Below, piece after piece: positions 39,001 to 51,943 of a stretch of 64,000 nt of DNA. The notes beneath the pieces were generated by a model that saw nothing but the letters and a program-made list of their open reading frames with translations, ran no database searches and was not told the origin of the DNA. The translations under genes and the position numbers were made by a program. Numbering within the stretch: the first letter of the stretch is position 1; the number at the start of each line of letters is the position of its first letter. The stretch comes from Diprion similis (Eukaryota > Arthropoda > Insecta > Hymenoptera > Diprionidae), in assembly GCF_021155765.1 (NCBI RefSeq), contig NC_060107.1:13440501-13504500 (forward strand), in the 5' to 3' direction.

Positions 39001-42000
39001 TATTTTAAATTACTTTAAAATTGTGCAAAATTTACCAGATTCATTTAATTTTACTCTACCATGGCTCATTTTATTGAAAAGTCCTTCTTCTATTAACTCA
39101 CTGAAGCAGGTTTTTTTCAGTAGTCCTTTCAATATTACGATTAACCGATTTTATTCGATATCGAAACAATTTTATAAAATCATTTATTTAACGATGCCAA
39201 TCTGGTTACAAAAAAAAAAAGAAAATTTAACAGTCTTTTGAATAAAATGATCCATCATAGAGTGGAATCGAACGAATCTAGCAGATTTTTTATCAATCTT
39301 GAAGCAATTTGAAATGAAGCACCGATATAAAAGCTCTTCTTTGTAATTCTAGTATTTTCTATTTTTCCATACTCAAAGAGATCTTGCCAGCTTAAGAATA
39401 TATCAATTTGTTTAATATTAAATGTACGACTATCTCGTAATAAAATTCATAAAAAGTATAGATTTTCGACCAACCAACATCCTTACTTAAGCTGGATATA
39501 ACAAGTCGGAAAAGTTGGGGATTCTTTCGTTACCCCGGCGACAAAGCAAAAACATTTCCTTTCTAAAATTATTCCCGTATTCGCCAACTAAATTCAACCT
39601 CATGGTGGCATAAAATATTTGTACACTTCCTAAAACTTATACCTGCCAAGGAAGTTTTTACGACCTGTGAGATTTTTTTTTTTTTTTTTTACGAAGTTGG
39701 CATTAGTAACGTAACCGTAACAGAACAGGGAAAAAATCCGTAATTTTCAACGAGACAAAGAGTTTGTGAGATAAATTTGCTTTATTACAATTTAATGAAT
39801 TTTTCAATATTTACATAAAGTTACGAGATAACGAATTTTTACGAAACACACACATCGATACATTGACGTTATGAACTCCAACATCACGTTCTGTTAACGA
39901 TTGCTTTTTCCACGTGGCGGATCCTCTACACTTTGTCCTCAATTTCAATGGCTAAAATAATAATTTTTCCTCAGAGTGCTAAGTGTACGAAAGAACTGAA
40001 CCTGTCCCTGAATTGTACCGTTCTAAGTCAACAATTATAATATTCTCAAGGACGAATTATGCGCTCTCTATGCCTGCAGGTCGAATTGATTTTTGCGCGT
40101 CGGTATTCCAGTTGTAGTATCGCAAGGAAAAATTGAATGCATCAAGACAAACTGCGCAAAAATCATTCTACAAGACCAAAGAGCTAATAGGTCAATCTAT
40201 GAATAACCAGTAATAGAAACATATTCTAATTCATCGACGATACACCAGAAATAAAAATTGTATTTATTTTATAATGGATTTCGCACACATTACAAATCAG
40301 AAATTCAGTTAAAACGGGATGTTTTAAAACGTCTCATACTTTTCCACCACTTTCTCGAAGATATTCTCTCCAAGCTTGAGCATCCATTTCGTCTACATTG
40401 TTCACGTGGTCAGCAAGAAGTCGGGCTTATACCCTCTGAGTATTGGTGTACAAATAGTAAACATCGCGGACGAATTCAAAGGACAACGGTTTAACGAGTC
40501 CGACAGGCAAGAAGCAGTAGATGAATTTGTCCGTGGTTGAAAATCGCCAGTTGTCTTTCGGGACGGAATCAGTTAGCGTTGAAAGAGTCGATCACATCTT
40601 CCAGTCGTTAAATCCGTATTTCACCTGTTCGATTCAGCTACTTTAGTTTACGTGTTCAGAAATATTGCTTATTAAGTCGCAAAATGAAGATTGAAAATAG
40701 CGAAATCAACGCCGGTTCAACTTATCGATACCGACGTCCGCGTCGTCGCCCGCTTGTTGGGCCGACGGGTTCGTGTATTCTTGATTCTCTGGTTATCCAA
40801 AATCAAGGAGTTCGGTGGTCTCGTCGTAATCGTACTTCCAATCCCGTGAAAAGAGTTACTTTTCGTAAGTATCCCTTAGCTATCAGACTTTCAAATATTG
40901 CTTTTCATTAATGGGCTGCTCTTGTCGATTTCGACGTTGTTGTATATATCTCCAAATATCGAAGTCTATGTATCTCGAATGCTAAAAGGGCTTAAACCTT
41001 TCGGTTAGACATTTTTTACTCGATATTTTCACCTGAATTTTGTTACTCGGTGGTTTTTAGACTCGCTGATCACGATTTTGAAGTCAGGATCCGATCATTT
41101 CTAAATCCAAGATGCCGGATCCAATATGGCTGATGTAAAGTCTAGAAATACTATCAAAATTCATGATTCTCGCCGAAACTTGTTACTCCGGAGTTTTTGG
41201 TGTTAGACGAAGTAACAAAGATCATTTCAAGTTGTAAATAAACTGCGATAAGGCTAGGACATGGAAATTTTTGAGGTGCTACGTTGAGCATCCAACGGCG
41301 ACTGACAATGAGAGGATTAATCCCTGTCTTTTTCTCCTCTTGTTTTGTTTCAACATCATTTCAGTTTTACTATAATTCGCTAGGACAACTTCCTCCTTAT
41401 CGCTGCGGACGAATACTCCTTCATTACATTCAAAATTCTTCGGTTATAGACTTCGCGCGGACAATGTATTGTGATTTATTTGCGGATTCTAGTGTCAACG
41501 TTACGATCGGTGTTGTTTGATCTCAATATTGACATACATCGATACGTACATTATATACATATACCGCGAGGATATGGTGAAGCGGGCCAACTCGTCGACC
41601 GATACGAGGTGACTCCGTGTATTGTATTAACCATTACGGAATGGCCTTTTCTCATCTCGAAGAGAGTGAAGTTCGTAACGTTAATGTAATGATTACATTT
41701 TTGGAAAAATCGTTATTTTGCAACTGTAAGATCGTCTTTAATTGAATAATATATTTTTTAAAAGCACAGTGTATTCAGATTTTAGGAATTAAACTCTTTT
41801 TTCAAGTCTTCCTAAGTTTTGAAAACATCAATTTTCGAAACAATGATTTTAGTTCCCATATTTCGTTACATTAACCGTACTAACTTCAATCTGGTTCGTC
41901 ACGAGATTGTGAGCTATCCGCTTTACTGATTCGCCAACTTGAGGACAGTTTTTTTAAACTCAATTAGGTATTTCGATCTGGCTGCAATTTGAGTGATTTA

Positions 42001-45000
42001 GAACGTTCTCAAATTTATAGGCCTTTGTACGTCGACCGTTTACGAGTCGATTGAATCTTTGTCTTCGAATTTTTTGTACTTCTTTTCGGATAAAACATAA
42101 CTTGATATGTTTTTCTGTGTAAGAAAATCTGATCTCTTCGAACATGAAATATATTTGAAGGCATGGGATATTTTGGAACTGCCAACAACATATATATTTC
42201 TAGACATTTTCAGTCTTGCATATGCAAGGAGAGTAAAAATAAATTGTTTTTATCTTTCCGTTTAATAAAATGGACATTTTTTAGTATATCCTAAAATTTT
42301 TTGGGTCGCATGAAAATGGGATCATATTTATAATCGATATAAATATTCCAGGGATATAGAATATCATCAGAAAATTCGAGATCCGTGGCATATTAATACC
42401 GATTTTATCTAAGAACCCATTTTAATCCCACTATGAAAATGTTAGCATGCCCTTCAAAATATCTACTTCAAACAAAAAAATGAAAACAATTTATTTCCTG
42501 ACATCATTTCTGCCTGAAACAACGAAGATTCAGAATATTAACATTCGGCATAGCATGTAAAATGTCTCTATTTGCAGCTTCCTTCCATTTCCAAAGCGTA
42601 AGCGGTTGGTAACATTCAAAAGAATCGTAATTTTACTCGGTCGGTAAAGACTGATTATGGCATAGCTTTGAAAACCAAAAATTGGACGATTTTCATAACC
42701 GAGTGTACTCTACGAGGTACCGAATTACAGACAGAGCGCATATTTTTCCCTTAAAAACTGGCGCATACCTTAAATTTTGCAATCTTTTGGGCACTGGTTG
42801 TACACCTTTTCGAAAGCAATACTGTCACACATATGATTGGTCTGATACGTGTAATTGTTGACACATCCATGTGACTGAAAAAATTACAGCTGAAGACCCA
42901 AGACTTATTTGTACACATCTCATATATCATGCATGCCAGGGTTTAACAATAATTTCAGAATCAGAATAAGTATATTAATTTGAAGCTCAAGATTCTTTAC
43001 TTTTGTCATTTTTAAGGTCCTTGCTGTGAAATAAAACTATTCACACAAATTGTAACTAGATAATTCATTTCACATAATTTATTGTGCGATTTTCCATACC
43101 TGGTAATAAGAATTGATAATAATAAGAATTATATATGTGTTTATTGTTTATATATGTATAATAAATTGAAGCTTATGAATTGAAATTCATACGCTTCAGT
43201 TTTCGGAATGATATTCAAAATTCGAAATATCTTTGTTGCAGGAGATGGAGCGATAATATCGATGTCTGTGGCAGGCGAAGTGACTGACACTTCTATTGTA
43301 GAAGTGGGCAGGTCTCGACCTCAGTTTCAATATACCCGGGTAAGCGAAACATTTATTGCTATTAATTTCAGGTGATACTTAGATCTTTCACTAATTTAAT
43401 TGATGATGTAATAATCATTGTGACTTTCCATCCATAGGAGGAACTGATGGAGATGAAAACTCAACCTTTATCCAAGCGTAGGCCAGATTGCTTGGATACC
43501 GCATACAATAAGTGCGTCTATATTTGTATATTCTTTATTTATTGAAATTCGATAATTATTTGGTATATTTGATATATTTAAACTACAATTGTTTTTCCAT
43601 ACAGTTCGCGAGGCGTTTGGGACCCTGAGCGTTGGCATCTTGATAGAAAGCGAAGTGAAACTCCCCCTGACGATGAGAGAAATGGACGCGGGGATCAAGT
43701 GATCGAAAATCATAGTAAACGTCGCAGTGGTGATTTTCGGGAACGAATCCGTAAAGAGTCGGATGGCATAGTACTGAGTCCTCAGCGCCGAAATTTTAAC
43801 TCTGGATGCTTTGTCAATGTAAGCCAGCTGCCAACCCGGTGTCCAGAGAGCCCGATTAGCAAACCAGAGGCGAGTAAATGGGAATTGTGGGTCAGAATAA
43901 TATTCAGGGTGTATATGCATATATTTTACATAAAAATTCTCATGCGAAATATATTTTATAAATACATTGATAAATGAATATTTTTATGTATACAGCAGGT
44001 TGGGCATCGAGAACAAGTGCGGCGTATAGGATCTGGTCGCATACTAACGCGCGACGTCTGGGACTTTAGACCTGATACGGAGAAACTTGAGCCCGATCGT
44101 CCAGAATTTAGCTTCAGATCTGGAGCATCGGGTGGAGCTCCACTTCGAGACAGAGATGTCAGGGATGTTCGCGATGTGGGAAGGGATCGCGAAGGACTTA
44201 GAGACAGGGACCGAGATCGTGATAATATGAGGGAACGAGACGAAAGATTTGAAAGGCGTTCGTTTACCAGAGACTTTGGTGATCGTGACCGAGATCGCGA
44301 TCGCGACCGGATGGACAGAAGCGATCGACACGATCGCGGTCATCCGATGGATCGCGACAAGGATCGTGGTCGCGATAGAAGGTTTGGAAATGACCGAAGG
44401 CGAACTTACAGCGATAATAGAGAAGCCGACGAACCAGAATGGTTTAGTTCTGGACCAACGTCCCAGCACGACACCATCGAACTTCGTGGTTTCGAAGATA
44501 TCCCCGAAGATAAAGCGCTCAATAATAATAACATGAAAGGTAAAAAGCAGTCACCGGCTCAGAAGAAACGAAACAAGAAAAACTCGTTGGACAAAGATGA
44601 GAAACAAAATGATAACGCCACCGGACCCAAGGGACGGAGCACACCCACGCCAACCGATCAGCCAGCGAATTTAGCTCCGGCTCCACACTCGCCGATATCT
44701 GAACAAAATGATCTCTTGTCTTCCCCCGATTCTAGAGAGAAGCCTGATGCAGGGCAGAACTCAGTCGCAGCACCAAAATCGGCCAATGACAGCACAGACG
44801 CTAACATGGTACAGACTAATAACCATCCAGATTTTAATCTCGATGATTTTCTCAAGTCTGACACGTTCCCTGGAGTTCATGGTCTATTGACTGTAAGTTT
44901 ATTCATGTTTTTATCATATAAAACATAAAATAGAAAACCTTAAACTGAGTGACAAAACTGGATTATTTGTGAAATGAATTTACATCAGCCATCATTGTTC

Positions 45001-47659
45001 TGTTCAATATTTTCCTGTAATGTGCAAGTAATAAGTAACTGGAATAATACATTCTTTGATTTTATGTTAGAATGGCGTTGGATCGAGCAGTGGAACCGGA
45101 TCACGTTTTAGCCAATGGTTCAAGAGGGAAAGTCCAGTCCAACAAATAGACAGCCAACGAGCTTCAATACAGGATGAACTACTAAATAATTTGCTCAATG
45201 ATATTACTGAACCAAATATTCAAATCCCTTCTGTCACAGAGTCCAATACCCACTTCGCCCCCATTTCGCCAGCCAACACAACTAATAATACAACCTCAAC
45301 AACCGGAGTTAAACTCCTCGAAATGTTGCAAAGAGGTAACAAGCCGATTCAAAATGGCCAAGGTGATGCTGCCAACACTGGTGTACCACTGATGAAAAAT
45401 TCTTCTCTCAAAGATATGGGTAAGACAGAGGATCCAGATTTCAAGTCGTATCATTTCATATTTATTCCGTATATCCACATAAGCCAGGATAATAATCACA
45501 AAGTTGTTGCTTTAACTTTAATAACACTTTCATGTATGAAATATCCCAATTCAAAGCTTCGAATCATTGGTTCTCGAGTGAATTGATGCTATTGATTGAT
45601 TATTAGATCTTTTTCGTTACAGGCCTATCACAGTAGTTCAATTCTACATTTTGAACAAATTATCTAACTTGCCTACATATACTAATTGTACATCTGTGAC
45701 TGGCAGAGGTTGGCGGAAAGGTTGTGCACAGCTTGGAGGAATTGGAAGCCCGCATGAGGGGAAATACAGCTCCACCGTCAACGGTTGTTGAACCGCCAAG
45801 AGTGACTAAAAGCGACGAAGATCTCTCTGCTTTCAAGAAATTGGTGAATATACACTCGATTATGTACAATACTAAACGCTATAAAGTGTATGCCTATATC
45901 AACAATTTACTCTTACGTTCAGTTGGCTCAAGTCACTGGTGGACAAGCTGTTCCGGCGGCAAATGGTCCGATCTCACAAAAATCTCAACCTATCACGCTA
46001 ATGCAGGTGCGTAAATAAACCCTGATAAATTGTAAGTTCTGTAGTCACATTTATGTAAGCAAAATGTATAATGGTATTATTCTACGATTGTACTTGTATG
46101 TATATATTGGATGGAATCTTTCCTGAGAAATATTAAAACATCGTAAAATTGTCTTTTTAAAATTCTCAGTTATTGAACAAAACACAGCAGCACGTTGCTC
46201 AACAACAGCAACTTGCCGAACAAATGCATCCACCGAATTTCAATCACGCTGGACCTCTTGGCCCAACACAGCATCCTCACCAAGCCCAAATGCAGCATGA
46301 GAATTTGCTCAAGGTATTGCAGATCCAGGTTAGTACACTTTTGATTTCTATGACAGATGAACTTTTGTTTTCTCAGTCTTTGCCTCATACTACGGAGCAA
46401 AGGTAAATTTAATAGTTGCAGTATATTCGAACGTGTCGAAATTCATAAATTTTTTCAGCAACAACAAAAACAGAGACAGCAACAGCAGAGCGATATGTTG
46501 TCCATGATGATGGGAGGTCAGCGCATGCTCGGCATGAGTCCATTGCCTCCTGACATGCAAATGATGGTTAATAACGCACCGTCCAGCAGGGAACTCTTGC
46601 AACGACCAGAGGCTCAGGCAATCATACAAGGCTTGCAGCAGGGTGAAATCACTCAGCAACATCTGGTTCAACAACTGCAGGTAATTGTTTCAAGTTCGAT
46701 TCGAAAGGTAGTTATTTAAAGGTAACATGGCGTATACAAATAGACGGTTGAAAAATTTGGTGAAGTATTAGAATTTATGTCTCAATCACTACTTACCTAT
46801 ATGTTCAATTCATTGAGGTTTGTTTCATTCAAAATCATGTAGATTGAGCTTTGTATAAATATTATTTATTTCTTTTTTTTTTTTATCAGAATCAATTGAT
46901 AGTACGTATTGTTACTGACAATAATGTCAACCATTTCATTCAGTGACATGCTTTGCAGTAACCAAGATATCTCAAGGACGGCTGAATTGATTTACTTCAA
47001 TTTTAACACACTATTCTTTGATAGTTCTTTGAATAAACAATCAAATTTCAAATTCAAATGGTCACCCTTTTGTTGAAATCAAATCAAACGTTGTTAAAGT
47101 GGATAAACTATCCAGGAATATTATTATTTCCAAGTTTAAAGTAAATTGGTCGAGTCATTTTGCGATTATCGTATGTACAGAAAAACGTCATCAAAGAAAA
47201 TAGTTTACATGATTGTCAAGAACAATTCTTCGCGTTAATTCATTTTAATATAACAAACATTTAAACGAAACTGGATCTATATGCATGCTTTTGAATAAAA
47301 AGAAACCTAATTTAATTGAATAATTGGTTTGCAAAATATTCCTTTGTAAAATTGACCCACTTTCTCAGCTGACTAATCGTAGATGAGCACTTATAACAGA
47401 TATTTACACACTTGATGATTTCTGAAAGTTATATAACTGTAAAGCCCTGGCTCATCATTGGGAGGCATCTAATCTATAAATATTTTCCTTTCATTCGCTA
47501 ACACTTTTTCTAATTTAAAGAATCCTGCAATGCAGCATCGTCATCGAGAAGTCTTGGTTAACATACTTAAGATGTACAGTGGCGCTACACCCCGAACTGT
47601 TAGTCCCCATCCAAGTGCGCCTACGCCTCAAGATCACATACTACAGCAGATGCTCTACC

Positions 47660-47690
<31 letters not shown>

Positions 47691-50600
47691 ACAAAAAAGA
47701 ATTCCGTCACCACTGAACAATGGTGAGTTTTATACATTATTAAGCTTACATTAATAAACTTCCACGATATTGCGTTACGTGGTTTTTTCCTTGTTTCTTC
47801 TACAAGTTATATAGTCGAAATTGTCTTTTATTGCATAAAATAATTTATGGACGCGCTGCCCTCTGCGGGAGTGATTTATACGATTGTAATTTATTCGGTG
47901 TCGTATTTGTGGAAAAAGGGTAACCTTATGATTCGTAAGCGAAGGAAATATTGCAACTGTGTGAATAATACTATAGGAAAGTTAGGAGATATTTTGCAAT
48001 TGGCGATGTGTTTTTCAGTGATTGTTTTTGTAAAGAGAAAACTTGGAATCTTAGATCTAGCGACAGCTGTGTAAGTAACACTACAACAAGTTAGAATACA
48101 GTAAGATCTGCAATGTCGAAGTAAATGGGTAATAGGCAAGTTGCCATTACTATTGAAATAGTGACAAAACTTAGGCCGACATTTAACGTTTTGAAATCTT
48201 CAAAACAGTTCCATTATACAAACTATGTATTATTGGGAATGCAGCGTACTGTCCTCCGCCAATAATATCACCAAACTTGGCTGCGAGCCCTAATACATTG
48301 ACAGTGCAACATCCAGGTAAAGCGTGTCTCGGATTTTTGTAAATAATTGTTTCAGTGGGTATTTCTAAGATATTTACAAAATAAGTTACTTTCGTTATTA
48401 TTACGGAAAAGTTTGTATCATTTTAATTTCCACTCACTGCAACTCCGATATTTAACTGTCTTTGGACTCGATATTTCTAAAATGTATTTTTTAAATCAAC
48501 TGAGACCCTAAAAACCTCTAACAATCATACTTTAGACAACAGCTTAAGTATTGCACAGAAAATAAATCTACCATTTAATGCATTGTTTTATCGTCATAGT
48601 CGTTTTTACCGTTAGCAGCTACAGGTAGTCACGAGAACGAACAGTATCGACATCCAATCACTGTTCGTTGTTTGAAATGTATTTGATGTTATCGACATAT
48701 TGAAACTTTTCTCCACACATTTATGTTGCTTAATGTCAACCTGAGATTCGCCTTACTTTGAAGAATATTACTATTCTGCTGTGCCCATCTTGTCTGTTTA
48801 TCTGCGCAAATTGTTCTACACACGAAGTTTGTTTGACTGACACTTACTATCATTTGAACAGTGATACCACACCGAGTGCCATCTCCGCGCGAGCTTGTGA
48901 TGCATACACAATCTATAATACAAAATGCATTGATCAAGAAGAAGCTGGAGGAACAGAGAGAAAATTTCCGTAAACGACAAGAACAACAACAACAACAACA
49001 GCAGCAGCAACAATCACAGAGAACTATCAGCCCTATCAATTCACCTGCAAAGCAACAGCTCAGTCCGACTCCTCTGGCCTTCACACCTACCTCCGTCCTT
49101 CGCAAGATGACCGCCGAGAAGGAACCCGAGGGTGCGAATCAGTCTGATAATATACAATCTATCTCAGCTCAATCTTCTTCTGCTTCTGCTTCTACTTTCG
49201 TTTCCGCTTCTGCTAGTGTTTCTAAAAAATATGCTAACCATACCTATCCCAAAACCCTATCACCATCCAATGCTTGTAAATCCAATGAAAAAAACTTGAT
49301 TGCGAATCTTGGTATCGAAGAATCTAGCAGTGCTGCGCACTCTAAAGTCGATAACTCAAGTAATGATGGTAGTTCAAAAGTGGCCAATGACCCGAACTAC
49401 ACGCCCCGACATGCTAGTAGGACGCGTCAGAAACATGAATCAAAAGATACGAATAACAATGCCGACTTGGCGAGTATTAGCGAGAAAAAAGATGTTTTGA
49501 ACAAAAACAGTTCGGACAATGACAAGCCAAATGTATTGGTTTCATTACCTGCAACTCACGACAAGAATAATAATAACAGTCCTATTATAATGAATATTAA
49601 AGTCAAGCAGAATATTCAGACTTCCCTGAAAGTAAATAGATTTCCTGGAACTGTCAAGTCTGTAGCAACTGTACAAACTAAGACACCTACAAGACGTAAC
49701 ACCACTTTGCAAAACAAAAACGATACTGGTTTACAGAACAGTGACAATGAAGTCACCAAAGTCAGCATGACGTTGGAGCTTTAAAAGGAAGTGTAATTAG
49801 AGATAGGAATTTTTATTTTTATTTTTACTTTTTTTTTTCACTTTCTAGGCATGAGTCATTTAAATAGGAACAAGACTTGGCGGTTTGGTTTTCTTAACAT
49901 ACTAGTTACCGATTGTTTAAGCAAAATATAATTTTGTTTTATTTTTCATGCTAAGGGTACTCGCTCCAGCTTGCCTTTATTTTTTTGCTCCGCACTTTTT
50001 TTCTTTTCCTTTCATTTTTCAAAGTGACATATGTCAAATACTTGTTGCCCTCGCGACTTTAGAAGTCAGTTTGATTTTTTTTTTTTGTTCGATACCAAAC
50101 GTACGTCTGAAACCAAAAGCCAAATGATTTCCCTGAAAAGTTTTATGCAAGTATCTACTTGATTAAGTATTTTGGAAAGATTTTAATAATAAATACATAT
50201 TATAAGTATGTTTTTTGCTAAATTTATCTCCTTACTTTCCCTTTAACACGGACTTTCAGTCAGAGACACGTGTTTTGTTTTTCTTTCGCTCAAAACTCTC
50301 AAAATTCAGTCAACATTTCGACACTTATCTTATTAGGCCATATATTGTGGAACAATTTTATCGAAGCTTAAAAACTGAGGATGCAATAGCGAAAATGACA
50401 TCTACATGCGTAAAGTTTTATTCCCTGTGGTTCGTTTTTCGTATTGCTTTGCAGATTGTTCAAAAAGAAAAAACTATAAAGTTACGTCCTCGGATAATAC
50501 GTGGCATGATATTGCGTTACTTTCTACCTCTCCTCTGCATGTTAGGTATTGTACAGTTCTGCTTTTTCCTGCTCTCCTGCTTCTTTGTTTATCTTCGCTT

Positions 50601-51912
50601 TGCTATTGAGCTTCTACAAATCTTCCGTCTCACTTGTATGATAACCTCTGGAAGTACAAGCCGCTGTGTATGTGGGCGTAGGCAACAGTGATCCAACGAA
50701 AATGGGCAGCCAGGCTCAAGTCTCCCATATGCAACAAGTGCAGTCTGCAGTACAGCTGATTGCACAAGGCGTCATTTCACGACATAGTACACTGCGGCCA
50801 CAGCCAGTACAGCCAACGTGGTCCGCCCCCACAGTCAAACAGCATCCCGGTATGTTTAGTTACTTCTGCTGACTCAAAACTTGGCAGGCATTGCCACTTT
50901 TCGTTTTTTCTTCGTCAACCTTCAAAACCAAATTTACAAACAAAATCAAATTTTGATAAAGTTAAAAATTTGGAGAACATTGCAACTTTTCTTCATCGGT
51001 GGTCAGCTTAAATTACCCAAATTGCTTACCGCAGTCACGATAATATAAAATTGAGATATACCGTGCTAGGAAGAATTTTCCTAATTTCACTCCCTCGTTT
51101 ATTCATATACAATACATTGTGAATACTCAGGTAAGATATGTACTTTAATCGAAAACTTACATTTACCTTCAATTCGATTCTAGCCAATTATAGTCTGAAT
51201 GAGATGAAGTGCAACTAAACTGCAACACATCTAAAAATTGTACGTCATCAAGCATACACGAAAAGAGTTTTTTTTAATCTTGATTAACTTTTTCTGCCGA
51301 CTTCTCCAACTTCTTGTAAGAATCTTCTAACAATATATCTATTGGTACTTGGTATTGATTATAACCCGTACTTTCTGTTTTTTTTCTTTTTATTAATTAC
51401 AATAAACTAATAATTCTGTTGATTAATAACAATGCTTTAATTTCTTGTAAAATTACTTGCAAAAGTAATGTTCATAGGGGAGGATCCACGGTAAATTTCA
51501 CCAAAAACTATACCATATTTATGGACACAAGTAACTATTTATCTACCTGCTATTTTCTTGTTTTATTCATTAATTTATAGTTTTCAAGGATCCAGGATTC
51601 AATTACAATATCATCGATACCGTATAAATGCTGACTTGTGCTAGCTTCTCTTGTAATAATTCATCGGCTTTGAATTCAAAACTTTGCCAAACATAAACCC
51701 ATTTGTAGCATGTATATACTTAAACTCTACAAAGTCATGGCACAAAGCAGCTATCATCTATCTTCTAACCGCGAGGGTTTATTTCATATTTTAGGGTATG
51801 AAGAAATTCTTATACTTTGTTATAGGTCGGCCTATAGTGAAAGGTGGTGGTGGAAATCAATTTCAGTACAGTGGTAATGCGGATTACCAACAGCAGCAGC
51901 AGCAGCAGCAGC

Positions 51913-51943
<31 letters not shown>

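Larger units (their letters stand above)
36072..43241 (+). other. 4E-T intron 1 (7.2 kb)
   Basis: The intron starts GTATGT and ends TTGTTGCAG. Most of it is AT-rich with no gene on either strand. The part at about 40500-41650 differs: it is richer in GC, contains a candidate alternative first exon (40684-40864) and an interspersed repeat (40914-41240). Confidence 0.6.

Noticed and set aside
44044..44469. 141-codon minus-strand frame
   Set aside because: It is antisense to the Arg/Asp repeat of 4E-T exon 5; the low-complexity repeat explains its length.
48689..49105. 138-codon minus-strand frame with a cysteine run
   Set aside because: It is the antisense shadow of the CAA/CAG polyglutamine exon of 4E-T.
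50215..50691. 158-codon open frame in a 4E-T intron
   Set aside because: It begins at a TTG, is Phe/Leu/Cys-rich as expected from T-rich intron DNA, and its 3' end overlaps the next 4E-T exon in another frame.
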